Shown here: positions 15,720 to 24,413 of the stretch, piece after piece
Numbering within the stretch: the first letter of the stretch is position 1
How the letters are laid out: each line of letters opens with the position of its first letter
NCBI RefSeq assembly: GCF_001975985.1
Contig: NZ_MTQF01000005.1
Location: 62,001 to 126,000 of the forward strand
Direction: 5' to 3'
DNA: 64,000 bases
Source of the DNA: [Flexibacter] sp. ATCC 35103
Lineage (GTDB): Bacteria > Bacteroidota > Bacteroidia > Flavobacteriales > Flavobacteriaceae
Made by a program: the position numbers and the translations under genes
The notes under the pieces: generated by a model
Told to the model about the DNA's origin: nothing
The model's input: the letters and a program-made list of their open reading frames with translations, nothing else
The model's database searches: none

Positions 15720-16625
15720 ATGAGTTCAAGTTCAGTATTAAAAACAAACGCTTTAGAGAGTGAAGCGATATACATTTTCAGAGAAGTAATTTCACAATTT
15801 GACAAACCTGTTTTACTTTTTTCTGGAGGAAAAGATTCTATAACATTAGTGCGTTTGGCACAGAAAGCATTTTTTCCGGCAAAGATTCCGTTTCCTCTAT
15901 TGCATGTTGATACAGGACACAATTTTCCTGAAACAATTGCTTTCAGAGACAAATTGGTAGAAGAACTAGGCTTGGAATTAATCGTTCGTAATGTTCAGGA
16001 TGCTATTGATGAAGGAAAAGTAGTTGAAGAAACTGGAAAATATTCTAGTAGAAACAGCTTACAGACAATCACGCTTTTAGACGCAATCGAAGAATTTAAA
16101 TTTGATGCTTGTATTGGTGGAGCGCGTCGTGATGAAGAAAAAGCAAGAGCTAAGGAACGTATTTTTTCAGTTCGTGATGATTTCGGTCAATGGGATGAAA
16201 AAAATCAAAGACCTGAGTTATTTGATATTTTGAATGGAAAAATAGAAAATGGACAAAACGTTCGTGTTTTTCCAATTTCAAACTGGACAGAATTAGATGT
16301 TTGGAGTTATATCGAAAAAGAACACATCGAAATTCCATCGATCTATTTTTCACATAAAAGAAAAGTTTTTTTGAGAGACGGTTTAATCTGGTCGCATTCT
16401 CCTTTTGTGTATCAGGAAGAAGACGAACAAATCGAAGAAAGAATTGTTCGTTTTAGAACCGTTGGAGATATGAGTTGTACAGCCGCTGTTGAATCTTATG
16501 CAGCAACAATCCAGGAAGTAGTTGGAGAAATCAGAGAATCTACTATTTCTGAAAGAGGAGCCAGAATCGATGACAAACGTTCTGAAGCTGCAATGGAAAA
16601 GAGAAAACAACAAGGATACTTTTAA
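15720..16625 (+). CDS. cysD: Sulfate adenylyltransferase subunit 2
   Basis: A 301-residue ATP-pyrophosphatase family protein with the PP-loop SGGKDS (35-40) and a C-terminal stretch of Arg/Lys-rich sequence (RGARIDDKRSEAAMEKRKQQGYF region) characteristic of CysD. With CysN it makes APS from sulfate and ATP, driven by GTP hydrolysis. Length is normal for CysD. Followed 137 bp later by cysN. Confidence 0.95.
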   Translation: MSSSSVLKTNALESEAIYIFREVISQFDKPVLLFSGGKDSITLVRLAQKAFFPAKIPFPLLHVDTGHNFPETIAFRDKLVEELGLELIVRNVQDAIDEGKVVEETGKYSSRNSLQTITLLDAIEEFKFDACIGGARRDEEKARAKERIFSVRDDFGQWDEKNQRPELFDILNGKIENGQNVRVFPISNWTELDVWSYIEKEHIEIPSIYFSHKRKVFLRDGLIWSHSPFVYQEEDEQIEERIVRFRTVGDMSCTAAVESYAATIQEVVGEIRESTISERGARIDDKRSEAAMEKRKQQGYF

Positions 16626-16762
16626 TAATTATGAGTTGTGAATTGTGAATTATGAATGCAATTCAGAATTAATTAAAAGTTAGAATCAAAAAGCAAAAAA
16701 ACATACAGATTTATAAGTTTCGAAAGAACATGAAACTTTAAACCTGAAACAAAAATATTAGA

Positions 16763-18007
16763 ATGGAAGTTTTAAAAATAGCAACAGCAGGAAGTGTAGA
16801 TGACGGAAAAAGTACTTTGATCGGGAGATTATTGTACGACACAAAATCATTGACTACAGATAAAATCGAGGCAATTGAAAAAAGCAGTAAACAAAAAGGA
16901 TACGATTATCTGGATTTCTCTTTAGCAACAGATGGTTTGGTTGCCGAAAGAGAACAAGGAATCACGATTGATGTTGCGCACATTTATTTTTCGACAGCAA
17001 AGAAAAGTTACATTATTGCAGATACTCCGGGTCACGTAGAATATACCAGAAACATGGTTACAGGAGCTTCGACTTCTCAGGTTTCTATTATTTTAATTGA
17101 TGCCAGAAAAGGTGTAATCGAGCAAACATATCGTCACTTTTTCATCAATAATTTATTGAGAGTAAAAGAGGTAATTGTTGCCATTAATAAAATGGACTTA
17201 GTAGATTATTCTGAAGAAGTTTTCAATAAAATCAAAGCCGATTTTCAGGCATTAAACGCAAAAAGTACATTCAAGGAACAAAACGTAAGTTATATTCCGT
17301 TAAGTGCAATTAATGGCGGAAATGTGGTAGATCAGTCAAAAGATATGCCTTGGTATAATGGTCAAACTGTTTTAGAACATTTAGAAGGATTACATTCTCA
17401 TGATGTTTTTGAAACAGGAAAAGCGCGTTTTCCGGTTCAAACAGTTATTCGTCCAAAGACAGAAGAATATCATGATTTTAGAGGATACGCAGGGAAATTA
17501 TACGGAAACTCTATTAAAGTTGGAGATGCCGTTACGGTTCTTCCTTCTTTAACCGAATCAAAAGTATCTAAAATTCACTTTTTCGATAAACAATATGATG
17601 AAGCCGTTGCAGGATCTTCGATTACAATTGAATTAGAAAACGACATCAATGTAACAAGAGGTGATATGATTGTAAAATCATCAGAACTTCCAAAAATTGA
17701 AAAAGAAATAAACACAACAGTTTGCTGGATGGACAGTAAAAAACTGGTTGCAGGAACAAAATATATTGTGCAGCACAATACCAATTCAGTTTTGGCAAAA
17801 GTAGAAAGTATCAAAAACACCATCTCAACTGACTATTCGGGAACAAAAGAAGCGTCACAATTAGCGATAAACGAAATTGGAGAAGTAAGCATTAAATTAA
17901 GTAAACCATTATATTTTGATGCCTACAATGATAATAAATCAAACGGTGCTTTTATCTTAATTGATACAGCAACAAATACAACAGCAGGAGTAGGATTCAT
18001 AAGATAG
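16763..18007 (+). CDS. cysN: Sulfate adenylyltransferase subunit 1 (GTPase)
   Basis: A 414-residue EF-Tu-like GTPase. G1 is GSVDDGKST (10-18), G3 DTPGH (87-91), G4 NKMD (142-145); two beta-barrel domains follow (about 225-414). It activates CysD for APS synthesis. It is shorter than enterobacterial CysN and carries no fused APS kinase (CysC), which agrees with the APS-type CysH. Next gene is sulfite reductase. Confidence 0.95.
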   Translation: MEVLKIATAGSVDDGKSTLIGRLLYDTKSLTTDKIEAIEKSSKQKGYDYLDFSLATDGLVAEREQGITIDVAHIYFSTAKKSYIIADTPGHVEYTRNMVTGASTSQVSIILIDARKGVIEQTYRHFFINNLLRVKEVIVAINKMDLVDYSEEVFNKIKADFQALNAKSTFKEQNVSYIPLSAINGGNVVDQSKDMPWYNGQTVLEHLEGLHSHDVFETGKARFPVQTVIRPKTEEYHDFRGYAGKLYGNSIKVGDAVTVLPSLTESKVSKIHFFDKQYDEAVAGSSITIELENDINVTRGDMIVKSSELPKIEKEINTTVCWMDSKKLVAGTKYIVQHNTNSVLAKVESIKNTISTDYSGTKEASQLAINEIGEVSIKLSKPLYFDAYNDNKSNGAFILIDTATNTTAGVGFIR

Positions 18008-18089
18008 TTGACAGTTGATGGTTTTTAGTTGATAGTTATTCAGCTAGTAAACCAACAACCAACAACTGACAACCAACAACTAAAGAGAA
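18008..18089. repeat. GTTGA/TCAAC-rich hairpin repeat before sulfite reductase
   Basis: TAGTTGACAGTTGATGG and TTAGTTGATAG on the left face ACCAACAACCAACAACTGAC on the right, so the gap can fold into an imperfect hairpin. Similar low-complexity sequence flanks the small gene at 30236-30592 (30154-30235 and 30600-30660). Confidence 0.5.
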
Positions 18090-20183
18090 ATGGAAAGTTT
18101 TAGAACAGAAATAGAAAATCCGATTGTTCAGAAAGAGATCATCGATTTAGAAAAAAAGATTCATTTATTCCGTGGAGGGAAAATTGATGATGAGCGTTTT
18201 CGTAGTCTTCGTTTAGCGCGCGGAATTTACGGGCAACGTCAGGAAGGTGTTCAAATGATTCGTATCAAATTGCCTTACGGTAAAGTTACGAGCGAACAAT
18301 TAGTACGTATTACTAAGGTTTCTGATGAATATTCTACAGGACGTTTGCACATTACAACACGTCAGGATATCCAGATTCACTATGTAAGTTTAGACAGAAC
18401 GCCGGAACTTTGGGCAAATTTGGCTAAAGACGATATTACATTGCGTGAAGCTTGCGGAAATACTGTTAGAAATATTACCGGAAGCGAATTGGCTGGTGTT
18501 GATGTAAACGAACCTTTCGATGTTTCGCCTTATGCACACGGACTTTTTCAATATTTGTTAAGAAACCCAATTTGTCAGGAAATGGGACGTAAATTCAAAA
18601 TTTCGTTCTCTTCTTCAGACGAAGATACAGCTTTGAGCTATTTACACGATTTAGGATTTATTCCGAAAATTAAAGACGGACAAAAAGGTTTCAAAATTAT
18701 GTTTGGTGGAGGTTTAGGATCTCAGCCAGCGCATGCAGAATTGCTTTCAGAATTTGTTCCGGTAAACGAAATCATTCCAACAGCCGAAGGAATCATCCGT
18801 ATTTTTGACAGATATGGAGAACGTGCAAAAAGAATGAAAGCGCGTATGAAATTCTTAATCAAAGAAATGGGAAGAGATGTTTTCCTTGATTTGGTTGAAA
18901 AAGAGAAAAAAGCAATCGCTTTTGAAACATACGAAATCGACACAACTGCTTTTGAAGGCCCAATTCCGGAACCATTATTAGAAGTGCCACAAGTTACAAT
19001 CGAAGATACAAAAGCTTATGAAGCGTGGAAAAAATCGAATGTAATTGCACAGAAACAAGAAGGTTATTATGCTATTGGAATCAAAGTTTTATTAGGAGAT
19101 TTTTATACCGATAAAGCCAGATTATTAGCCGATTTAATTAAAAATTACGCAGCAAACGAATTACGTTTTTCATTGCGTCAAAATATTGTAATACGTCACG
19201 TAAAAGAAGCTAATTTGCCTTTCTTTTATCAGGAATTAGCCAAACTTAACTTTGTTGATTTAGGTTATAATTCTACTGCGGATATTACAGCATGTCCGGG
19301 TACTGATACTTGTAATTTGGGGATTGCAAGTAGTACCGGAATTGCAGAAGAACTTGAAAAAGTGCTAAATGCAGAATATCCACAATATTTAAACAATCAG
19401 GAGATCGAGATTAAAATTTCGGGTTGTATGAATGCTTGCGGACAACACAATATGTCGGCAATTGGATTTCAGGGAATGTCGATCAATTCTGGGAAATTAG
19501 TAGCTCCGGCTTTACAAGTTTTATTAGGCGGAGGAAGATTAGGAAACGGATCAGGACGTTTTGCTGATAAAGTAATTAAAATTCCAAGCCGAAGAGGACC
19601 AGATGCTTTGCGTACGATCTTAAATGATTTTAATGCGAATGCAAACGGAGAAAAATTCCTAAACTATTACGATCTGAAAGGAGAGAAATATTTCTATGAA
19701 ATTTTAAAACCTTTCGCAGACGTAACCAATTTAACCGAAGCTGATTTTGTTGACTGGGGTAACGCAGATAATTACGTAAAAGCTGTTGGAGTAGGCGAAT
19801 GTGCCGGAGTTGTGATCGATTTAGTTGCTACTTTATTATTAGAAGCAAAAGATAAATTGACTTTCGCTCAGGAATCATTCGACGAAGGAAAATGGTCAGA
19901 TGCAATTTATCATGCTTATGCTGGATTTGTAAATGGAGCAAAAGCATTATTACTTGCAGAAAACGAAAAAACTAATAATCACGCTGGAATTGTAGACTTA
20001 TTTGATACTGTTTTTGTGACAACTTCTAAAATAGAATTGGAGGCAACAACATTTAGAGAATTAGTATATCAAATCAATCAAAATGAACCATCAGAAGCAT
20101 TTGCAAAAGCATATATTCAACAAGGAATTTCATTTTTTGATACAATAGAAAAATACAGAGCTCAAGAATTAGCAAATGCTTAA
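18090..20183 (+). CDS. Siroheme sulfite (nitrite/sulfite) reductase with C-terminal HEPN-like domain
   Basis: A 697-residue protein. Residues 1 to about 560 are the two-repeat nitrite/sulfite reductase fold, with siroheme/[4Fe-4S] ligands Cys402, Cys408 (CPGTDTC), Cys446 and Cys450 (GCMNAC). It reduces sulfite to sulfide, most likely with ferredoxin as no flavoprotein CysJ is encoded, and a ferredoxin-NADP reductase lies at 22056. Residues about 570-690 are an extra helical domain resembling HEPN (EGKWSDAIYHAYAGFVNGAK, then LL). HEPN catalytic R-x4-6-H is not evident, so an RNase role is not supported. The neighbourhood makes sulfite more likely than nitrite as substrate. It overlaps cobA by 8 bases. 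Confidence 0.92.
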   Translation: MESFRTEIENPIVQKEIIDLEKKIHLFRGGKIDDERFRSLRLARGIYGQRQEGVQMIRIKLPYGKVTSEQLVRITKVSDEYSTGRLHITTRQDIQIHYVSLDRTPELWANLAKDDITLREACGNTVRNITGSELAGVDVNEPFDVSPYAHGLFQYLLRNPICQEMGRKFKISFSSSDEDTALSYLHDLGFIPKIKDGQKGFKIMFGGGLGSQPAHAELLSEFVPVNEIIPTAEGIIRIFDRYGERAKRMKARMKFLIKEMGRDVFLDLVEKEKKAIAFETYEIDTTAFEGPIPEPLLEVPQVTIEDTKAYEAWKKSNVIAQKQEGYYAIGIKVLLGDFYTDKARLLADLIKNYAANELRFSLRQNIVIRHVKEANLPFFYQELAKLNFVDLGYNSTADITACPGTDTCNLGIASSTGIAEELEKVLNAEYPQYLNNQEIEIKISGCMNACGQHNMSAIGFQGMSINSGKLVAPALQVLLGGGRLGNGSGRFADKVIKIPSRRGPDALRTILNDFNANANGEKFLNYYDLKGEKYFYEILKPFADVTNLTEADFVDWGNADNYVKAVGVGECAGVVIDLVATLLLEAKDKLTFAQESFDEGKWSDAIYHAYAGFVNGAKALLLAENEKTNNHAGIVDLFDTVFVTTSKIELEATTFRELVYQINQNEPSEAFAKAYIQQGISFFDTIEKYRAQELANA

Positions 20184-20949
20184 TATTAAACCAAAAGTAA
20201 CTTTAGTTGGCGCTGGTCCAGGCGATCCGGATTTGCTTACGCTTAAAGGTGTAAAAGCACTGGCTGAAGCAAATGTGGTTTTGTATGATGCATTGGCCAA
20301 TGACGAAATATTAGCACACGCACCTAAAAACGCCATCAAAATTTTTGTTGGAAAAAAGATAGGAAATCACGCTTACACGCAAGATCAAATCAATCAGTTA
20401 ATTGTAGATAATGCATTAACGTACGGAAATGTAGTGCGTTTAAAAGGTGGAGATCCTTTTATTTTCGGGCGCGGAAGCGAAGAAATCGAATTTGTAGAAA
20501 GCTTCGGAATTGAAACAATTGTCGTTCCGGGAATCTCTTCGGTAGTTGCTGTTCCTGCAAGTCAGGGAATTTCGATTACTAAAAGAGGCGTTTCAGAAAG
20601 TTTTTGGGCGATTACGGGAACAACTTCTGATAGAAAATTATCTTCAGATGTAGCTTTGGCAGCGCAATCATCTGCAACAGTTGTTATTTTGATGGGAATG
20701 CACAAATTACCTCAAATTATTGATTTGTTTCAAAAAGAAGACAAAGGAAATCTACCCGTAGCGATCATTCAAAATGGAACAACTTCTGATGAAAAAGTAG
20801 GAGTTGGAACTGTAGATTCGATTTTGAATATTGTAAAGGAAAAAGAATTGAGTTCACCTGCCATTATTGTTTTAGGAGAAGTGGTTCGCGAAAGCAACAA
20901 ACTAAAAGGATTTTACGAAGAATTTCTATCAAAAGAAATCACAAGATAA
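20176..20949 (+). CDS. cobA: Uroporphyrinogen-III C-methyltransferase (SUMT)
   Basis: A 257-residue tetrapyrrole methylase, with GAGPGDPDLLT at the N-terminus, LKGGDPFIFGRG, and PGISSVVAVP. It performs the two SAM-dependent methylations of uroporphyrinogen III that give precorrin-2 for siroheme. It overlaps the sulfite reductase by 8 bases, consistent with translational coupling, and supplies the reductase cofactor with SirC from 21199. It is the methylase half of what is a single CysG fusion in enterobacteria. Confidence 0.95.
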   Translation: MLNIKPKVTLVGAGPGDPDLLTLKGVKALAEANVVLYDALANDEILAHAPKNAIKIFVGKKIGNHAYTQDQINQLIVDNALTYGNVVRLKGGDPFIFGRGSEEIEFVESFGIETIVVPGISSVVAVPASQGISITKRGVSESFWAITGTTSDRKLSSDVALAAQSSATVVILMGMHKLPQIIDLFQKEDKGNLPVAIIQNGTTSDEKVGVGTVDSILNIVKEKELSSPAIIVLGEVVRESNKLKGFYEEFLSKEITR

Positions 20950-21198
20950 AATTCAGAAGGAACGTTCAATATTGTAGCGTCGTCCCGAGGCTTCGGGATC
21001 AACCCGATGTCGTCAAAGAGAATCCGTATGATGCTAACGTTCCGAAGGAACGATTTATATTGTAGCGTCGGGTTTCAACCTGATGTACACATGCGAACAA
21101 CGGAGGAGATCAACCCGATGTTACCAAAGAAAAATGTTCCGTCAGGAACAATTCATTGGTAAATCATCTAATTTTGTTTGGATGAAATTAAATTAAAA
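20950..21198. repeat. Two copies of the GGAACG-TTGTAGCGTCG repeat
   Basis: Copies at about 20956-21009 and 21040-21088 of the family also seen at 15499-15545, 21785-21832 and 27418-27460. Each copy is GTTCC-x-A/GAGGAACG, a short AT stretch with TTGTAGCGTCG and a GGGTT...AACCC hairpin ending in GATG. Non-coding. Confidence 0.7.
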
Positions 21199-21780
21199 AT
21201 GGAACAGAATGAATTATATCCAATATTCTTAAAACTTCATAATCTGAATGTTTTAATTGTTGGAGGAGGAAATGTAGGATTAGAAAAATTGTCTTTTTTA
21301 TTAAAGTCAAGTCCTAATGCAAATGTTGAGGTCGTAGCGCCAAATTTCCATTTAGAAATAAAGGTTTTGGCAGAAAAGCATCCTTCGATTACATTAACAA
21401 AATCGAAGTTTAAAAAGAAAATGCTCAAAAAACGTCATATGGTAATCGCTTGTACCGATGATTTAAAAGTCAATAAAAAGGTATATGATTTATCCCGAAA
21501 GCGTTATTTGATTTGCAATATTGCCGATACGCCAGATTTGTGTGACTATTATTTAGGCGGAATCGTAACAAAAGGAAATGTAAAAATCGCGATTTCAACT
21601 AACGGAAAATCACCAACAACAGCCAAAAGATTGCGGGAGTTTTTCGAAGAGGTGATTCCTGAAGATATCAATCAAATGGTCGAAAACCTCAATGAATATC
21701 GAAAGACACTGAAAGGCAATTTTGAAGACAAGGTTAAAAAAATGAACGAGATTACGGCGTCATTGAAAAATAAAGAATAG
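21199..21780 (+). CDS. Precorrin-2 dehydrogenase / sirohydrochlorin ferrochelatase
   Basis: A 193-residue Met8/SirC-type protein from ATG 21199; a TTG further upstream in frame is less likely. It has the NAD-binding GGGNVGLEK motif at about residues 20-28, and residues GKSPTTAKRLREF in the second domain. It oxidises precorrin-2 to sirohydrochlorin and may insert iron, completing siroheme for the sulfite reductase. Its last 43 codons are repeated downstream (21830-21958) with mostly synonymous differences, so the 3' end has been involved in a recombination event. Confidence 0.9.
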   Translation: MEQNELYPIFLKLHNLNVLIVGGGNVGLEKLSFLLKSSPNANVEVVAPNFHLEIKVLAEKHPSITLTKSKFKKKMLKKRHMVIACTDDLKVNKKVYDLSRKRYLICNIADTPDLCDYYLGGIVTKGNVKIAISTNGKSPTTAKRLREFFEEVIPEDINQMVENLNEYRKTLKGNFEDKVKKMNEITASLKNKE

Positions 21781-21784
21781 TAAG

Positions 21785-21832
21785 AGTTCCGAAGGAACGG
21801 TCAATATTGTAGCGTCGGGTTTTAACCCGATG
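21785..21832. repeat. GGAACG-TTGTAGCGTCG repeat between the two sirC 3' ends
   Basis: Reads GTTCCGAAGGAACGG, TTGTAGCGTCGGG and AACCCGATG, the same element as at 15499 and 21040. It lies exactly between the gene end and the duplicated 3' end; its last ATG provides the first codon of the remnant. Confidence 0.7.
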
Positions 21833-21958
21833 ATTCCGGAAGATATCAATCAAATGGTTGAAAATCTTAATGAATATCGAAAAACATTGAAAGGTAATTT
21901 TGAAGATAAGGTTAAAAGAATGAACGAGATTACCGCTTCATTAAAAAATAAAGAGTAA
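21830..21958 (+). pseudogene. Duplicated 3' end of sirC (remnant)
   Basis: The 43 codons from 21830 repeat the last 43 codons of the gene ending at 21780. About 12 codon differences are synonymous, the stop changed from TAG to TAA, and apart from the first codon only one residue differs (Lys to Arg). Such a pattern means the two copies diverged while both coded for functional protein. The remnant may be the original 3' end left after an incoming allele recombined, or the reverse. A short peptide starting at ATG 21830 could be translated but has no known role. Confidence 0.8.
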
Positions 21959-22055
21959 AAAATCCCCCAAAGAAATCAATGATAAAAATCATTGAAATTA
22001 GAATAAATTATTCGTTTCTTTGTGTTATTAAGAATGATTATAAACAAATACCATA

Positions 22056-23108
22056 ATGATTAAAACAGATATACTTATAATTGGAGCAGGACCAACAGGT
22101 TTATTTGCCGTTTTCGAGGCAGGATTATTAAAATTAAAATGTCATATTTTAGATGCTTTGCCACAAGCAGGAGGACAACTTTCAGAATTGTATCCTAAAA
22201 AGCCTATTTATGATATTCCTGGTTTCCCGGAAGTTTTAGCAGGAGATTTAATTGATAACCTTCAGGAACAAATTAAACAATTTGAGCCAGGTTATACATT
22301 AGGAGAACGTGCTGAAACAATCGAAAAACAAGAAGACGGATCGTTTATAGTAACATCAAATAAAGGAACTAAATTTCACGCACCGGTTATTGCTATCGCT
22401 GGAGGTTTAGGAAGTTTTGAACCACGTAAACCACTTATCGAGGATATCGAGTTTTATGAAGATAAAGGAGTAAAATACTTCATTAAGAATCCAGAGAAAT
22501 TCAGAGATAAAAGAGTTGTAATTGCCGGAGGAGGAGATTCAGCTTTAGACTGGAGTATTTTCCTGGCAAATGTAGCTTCAGAAGTAACTTTAATTCACCG
22601 TAGAAACGAATTTAGGGGAGCTCTTGATTCAGTAGAAAAAGTACAGGAATTAAAAACTTCAGGAAAAATTAAACTAATTACTCCTGCAGAAGTAATTGGT
22701 ATTAATGGAGCTGAGCACGTTGAGTCATTAGATATCGAAGAAAACGGAGCACACCGTAAAATCGAAACAGATTTCTTTATTCCACTTTTCGGATTGACAC
22801 CAAAATTAGGACCAATCGCTGACTGGGGATTAGATATCGAGAAAAATGCAATCAAAGTAAACAACGCATTAGATTACCAGACAAATATTCCGGGAATCTT
22901 CGCTATTGGTGATGTTAATACATATCCTGGAAAATTAAAATTGATCCTTTGTGGCTTCCACGAAGCAACTTTAATGTGTCAGGCAGCATACGCAATCATC
23001 AATCCAGGTAAAAAATACGTATTGAAATACACAACAGTTTCTGGTGTAGACGGTTTCGACGGAACTCGTAAAGAAGCTCCAAAAGCAGTTGTTAAAGCAA
23101 TTGTTTAA
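22056..23108 (+). CDS. fnr: Ferredoxin--NADP(+) reductase, thioredoxin-reductase-like type
   Basis: A 350-residue FAD/NADP flavoprotein of the YumC-like ferredoxin-NADP reductase family. FAD loop GAGPTG (9-14), NADP loop GGGDSALD, and an FAD-binding GIFAIGDVN near the C-terminus. There is no redox-active CxxC of thioredoxin reductase. Its place after sulfite reductase and siroheme genes suggests that it supplies reduced ferredoxin to the reductase. A short gap with repeats separates it from sirC. A strong terminator follows at 23136. Confidence 0.92.
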   Translation: MIKTDILIIGAGPTGLFAVFEAGLLKLKCHILDALPQAGGQLSELYPKKPIYDIPGFPEVLAGDLIDNLQEQIKQFEPGYTLGERAETIEKQEDGSFIVTSNKGTKFHAPVIAIAGGLGSFEPRKPLIEDIEFYEDKGVKYFIKNPEKFRDKRVVIAGGGDSALDWSIFLANVASEVTLIHRRNEFRGALDSVEKVQELKTSGKIKLITPAEVIGINGAEHVESLDIEENGAHRKIETDFFIPLFGLTPKLGPIADWGLDIEKNAIKVNNALDYQTNIPGIFAIGDVNTYPGKLKLILCGFHEATLMCQAAYAIINPGKKYVLKYTTVSGVDGFDGTRKEAPKAVVKAIV

Positions 23109-23135
23109 TTTAAGTTGCTAAGGTTTTTATATAGA

Positions 23136-23167
23136 AAGCTCAAACTTTTAGTTTGGGCTTTTTTTAT
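23136..23167 (+). terminator. Terminator after ferredoxin-NADP reductase
   Basis: Stem AAGCTCAAACT / AGTTTGGGCTT (11 bp, one G-T pair), loop TTT, seven T. A second, identical copy occurs at 23994-24022. Confidence 0.85.
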
Positions 23168-23322
23168 TCATCAAGAAGAATCCCAGAGGGATAAAATATT
23201 TATAGAAAAGAAATTATTCGTTTGTAAAAGAGCTCCAGCGGAGCGAAATATATGTCGCTCCGCTGGAGCTTTATTGTGGGGGATAATTTTTCTATAAATA
23301 TTACGCTCCGCCGGAACTAAAT
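23168..23322. repeat. GC-rich palindrome-containing direct repeat, copy 1
   Basis: Contains the perfect inverted repeat AGCTCCAGCGGAGCG / CGCTCCGCTGGAGCT (23231-23245, 23256-23270), then GTGGGGGATAATTTTTCTA and ATTACGCTCCGC. The same series, starting with the terminator copy, recurs at 23990-24217. The pair flanks the antitoxin/toxin module. Confidence 0.75.
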
Positions 23323-23415
23323 CATATAAAAGATGAAAAACTTAGAACCTTGGTATCTTAGCCCTTCAGCACCTTCAAAAAAAGAGTACCTTTGTAATTA
23401 TAAAATTTGATTATC

Positions 23416-23643
23416 ATGAATTTAGAGGCTAGAAAATATCAATTTATTCAAGAGTTAGTTAAGGTGCAAGATGAGAGTATTTTAGAGAAACTGGAATTGA
23501 TTTTAAAAGCAAATCAAAATGATTGGTTTGATGAATTATCAGAATCGGAGAAAAACGAAATTCAAATTGGATTAGATCAAGCCGAAAAAGGTGAATTTAC
23601 CAGTCATGAAGATGTTATGAAAAGGTTTTCGAAATGGCATTAA
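23416..23643 (+). CDS. Antitoxin of a type II module (addiction-module component family)
   Basis: A 75-residue acidic protein starting at ATG 23416. The arrangement of helices (ESILEKLELILKANQNDWFDELSE, then a Glu-rich stretch and GLDQAEKGEFTSHEDVMKRF) is like that of the small antitoxins that accompany RelE/ParE-type toxins. It overlaps the start of a degenerate toxin frame (ATG 23634), the usual overlap of such pairs. With the toxin broken, this antitoxin is an orphan, although it may act on another toxin of the cell. Confidence 0.7.
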   Translation: MNLEARKYQFIQELVKVQDESILEKLELILKANQNDWFDELSESEKNEIQIGLDQAEKGEFTSHEDVMKRFSKWH

Positions 23644-23937
23644 ATTTTATTTGGACTTCACAAGCTATAAAAGGTTTTGATGAAGTTGTTGATTATTAGG
23701 AAGCAAAATGGACTGTAAAAGAAATTTTGAACTTGGAAAATAAAATCCAGCAATAAATCAAATCAGTCACGATCCAGAACAATTTCCAAAATCTGAAAAA
23801 AGCGCATCACTACATAAAGCAATTGTAGACAAAAATAATTATTTAATTTATAGAGTAAACAAGGAATCCAAATAGTATTGAGATTATCAATTTTAGAGGA
23901 ACAAAACAAAAGCCTAAACATTAAAGTCAATTTGTAA
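23634..23937 (+). pseudogene. Broken RelE/ParE-type toxin gene
   Basis: From ATG 23634, overlapping the antitoxin end, the sequence reads MALNFIWTSQAIKGFDEVVDY and then a stop (TAG about 23697). Beyond this, further stops and shifts interrupt protein-like text such as EAKWTVKEILNLENKIQQ and, near the end, IYRVN and KSLNIKVNL. This is what remains of a roughly 95-100-residue toxin. No intact frame could be restored with a single change. Confidence 0.7.
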
Positions 23938-23989
23938 ACTAAAAAGTTAGGACTGCTACCTATAGGGATTTAATCATAAAAGATTTTAT

Positions 23990-24217
23990 AAAGAAGCTCA
24001 AACTTTTAGTTTGGGCTTTTTTATTCACTGATTATTGAGAATCCGAGAGGGATGATATATTTATAGAATAGCATAATTGAGTTTTTAAATAGAGCCCCAG
24101 CGGGGTTAAATATTATGTTTAAAACATGATCGATATGTCGCTCCGCTGGAGCTTTATTTTGTGGGGGATAATTTTTCTATAAATATTACGCTCCGCTGGA
24201 GCTTTCTATAAGAATGA
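23990..24217. repeat. Direct repeat copy 2, downstream of the toxin-antitoxin module
   Basis: Begins with the duplicate terminator (23994-24022), followed by the GAGGGAT, ATTTATAGAA, CGCTCCGCTGGAGCT, GTGGGGGATAATTTTTCTA and ATTACGCTCCGC segments in the same order as at 23136-23322. Inner parts diverge. The two copies suggest that the module was inserted by recombination at, or duplicated with, this repeat. Confidence 0.7.
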
Positions 24218-24359
24218 TGTTTTTTTGCTATAAACATTAAGCTCCTCCGGATCTTTTAATATAATCAAAGTATTAAACTGAGTATCTTAGCCTTTCAGCC
24301 CCTTTAAAAAGAAACTTAGACCCCCAGAATCTTAGCCACTTAGAAACTTTAAAAAACAC

Positions 24360-24390
24360 TTGCAATTGTTCAGGTTATGTCTTTACTTTG
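24360..24390 (+). promoter_or_regulatory. Promoter-like sequence ahead of the metH riboswitch
   Basis: TTG (24360-24362), 20 nt, then TTACTTTG (24383-24390), followed by CAC. Closely similar to the sequence ahead of the metX riboswitch (TTAATTTGCAC at 5880). Confidence 0.45.
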
Positions 24391-24413
24391 CACTGTTCTT
24401 AAAATTACTGAAA

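Noticed and set aside
18090..20183. HEPN-like tail as an RNase toxin
   Set aside because: No R-x4-6-H motif seen, and it is fused to a metabolic enzyme.
23115..23297. 60-codon plus-strand frame after the ferredoxin reductase
   Set aside because: Covers the terminator and the GC palindrome of the repeat, so not a gene.
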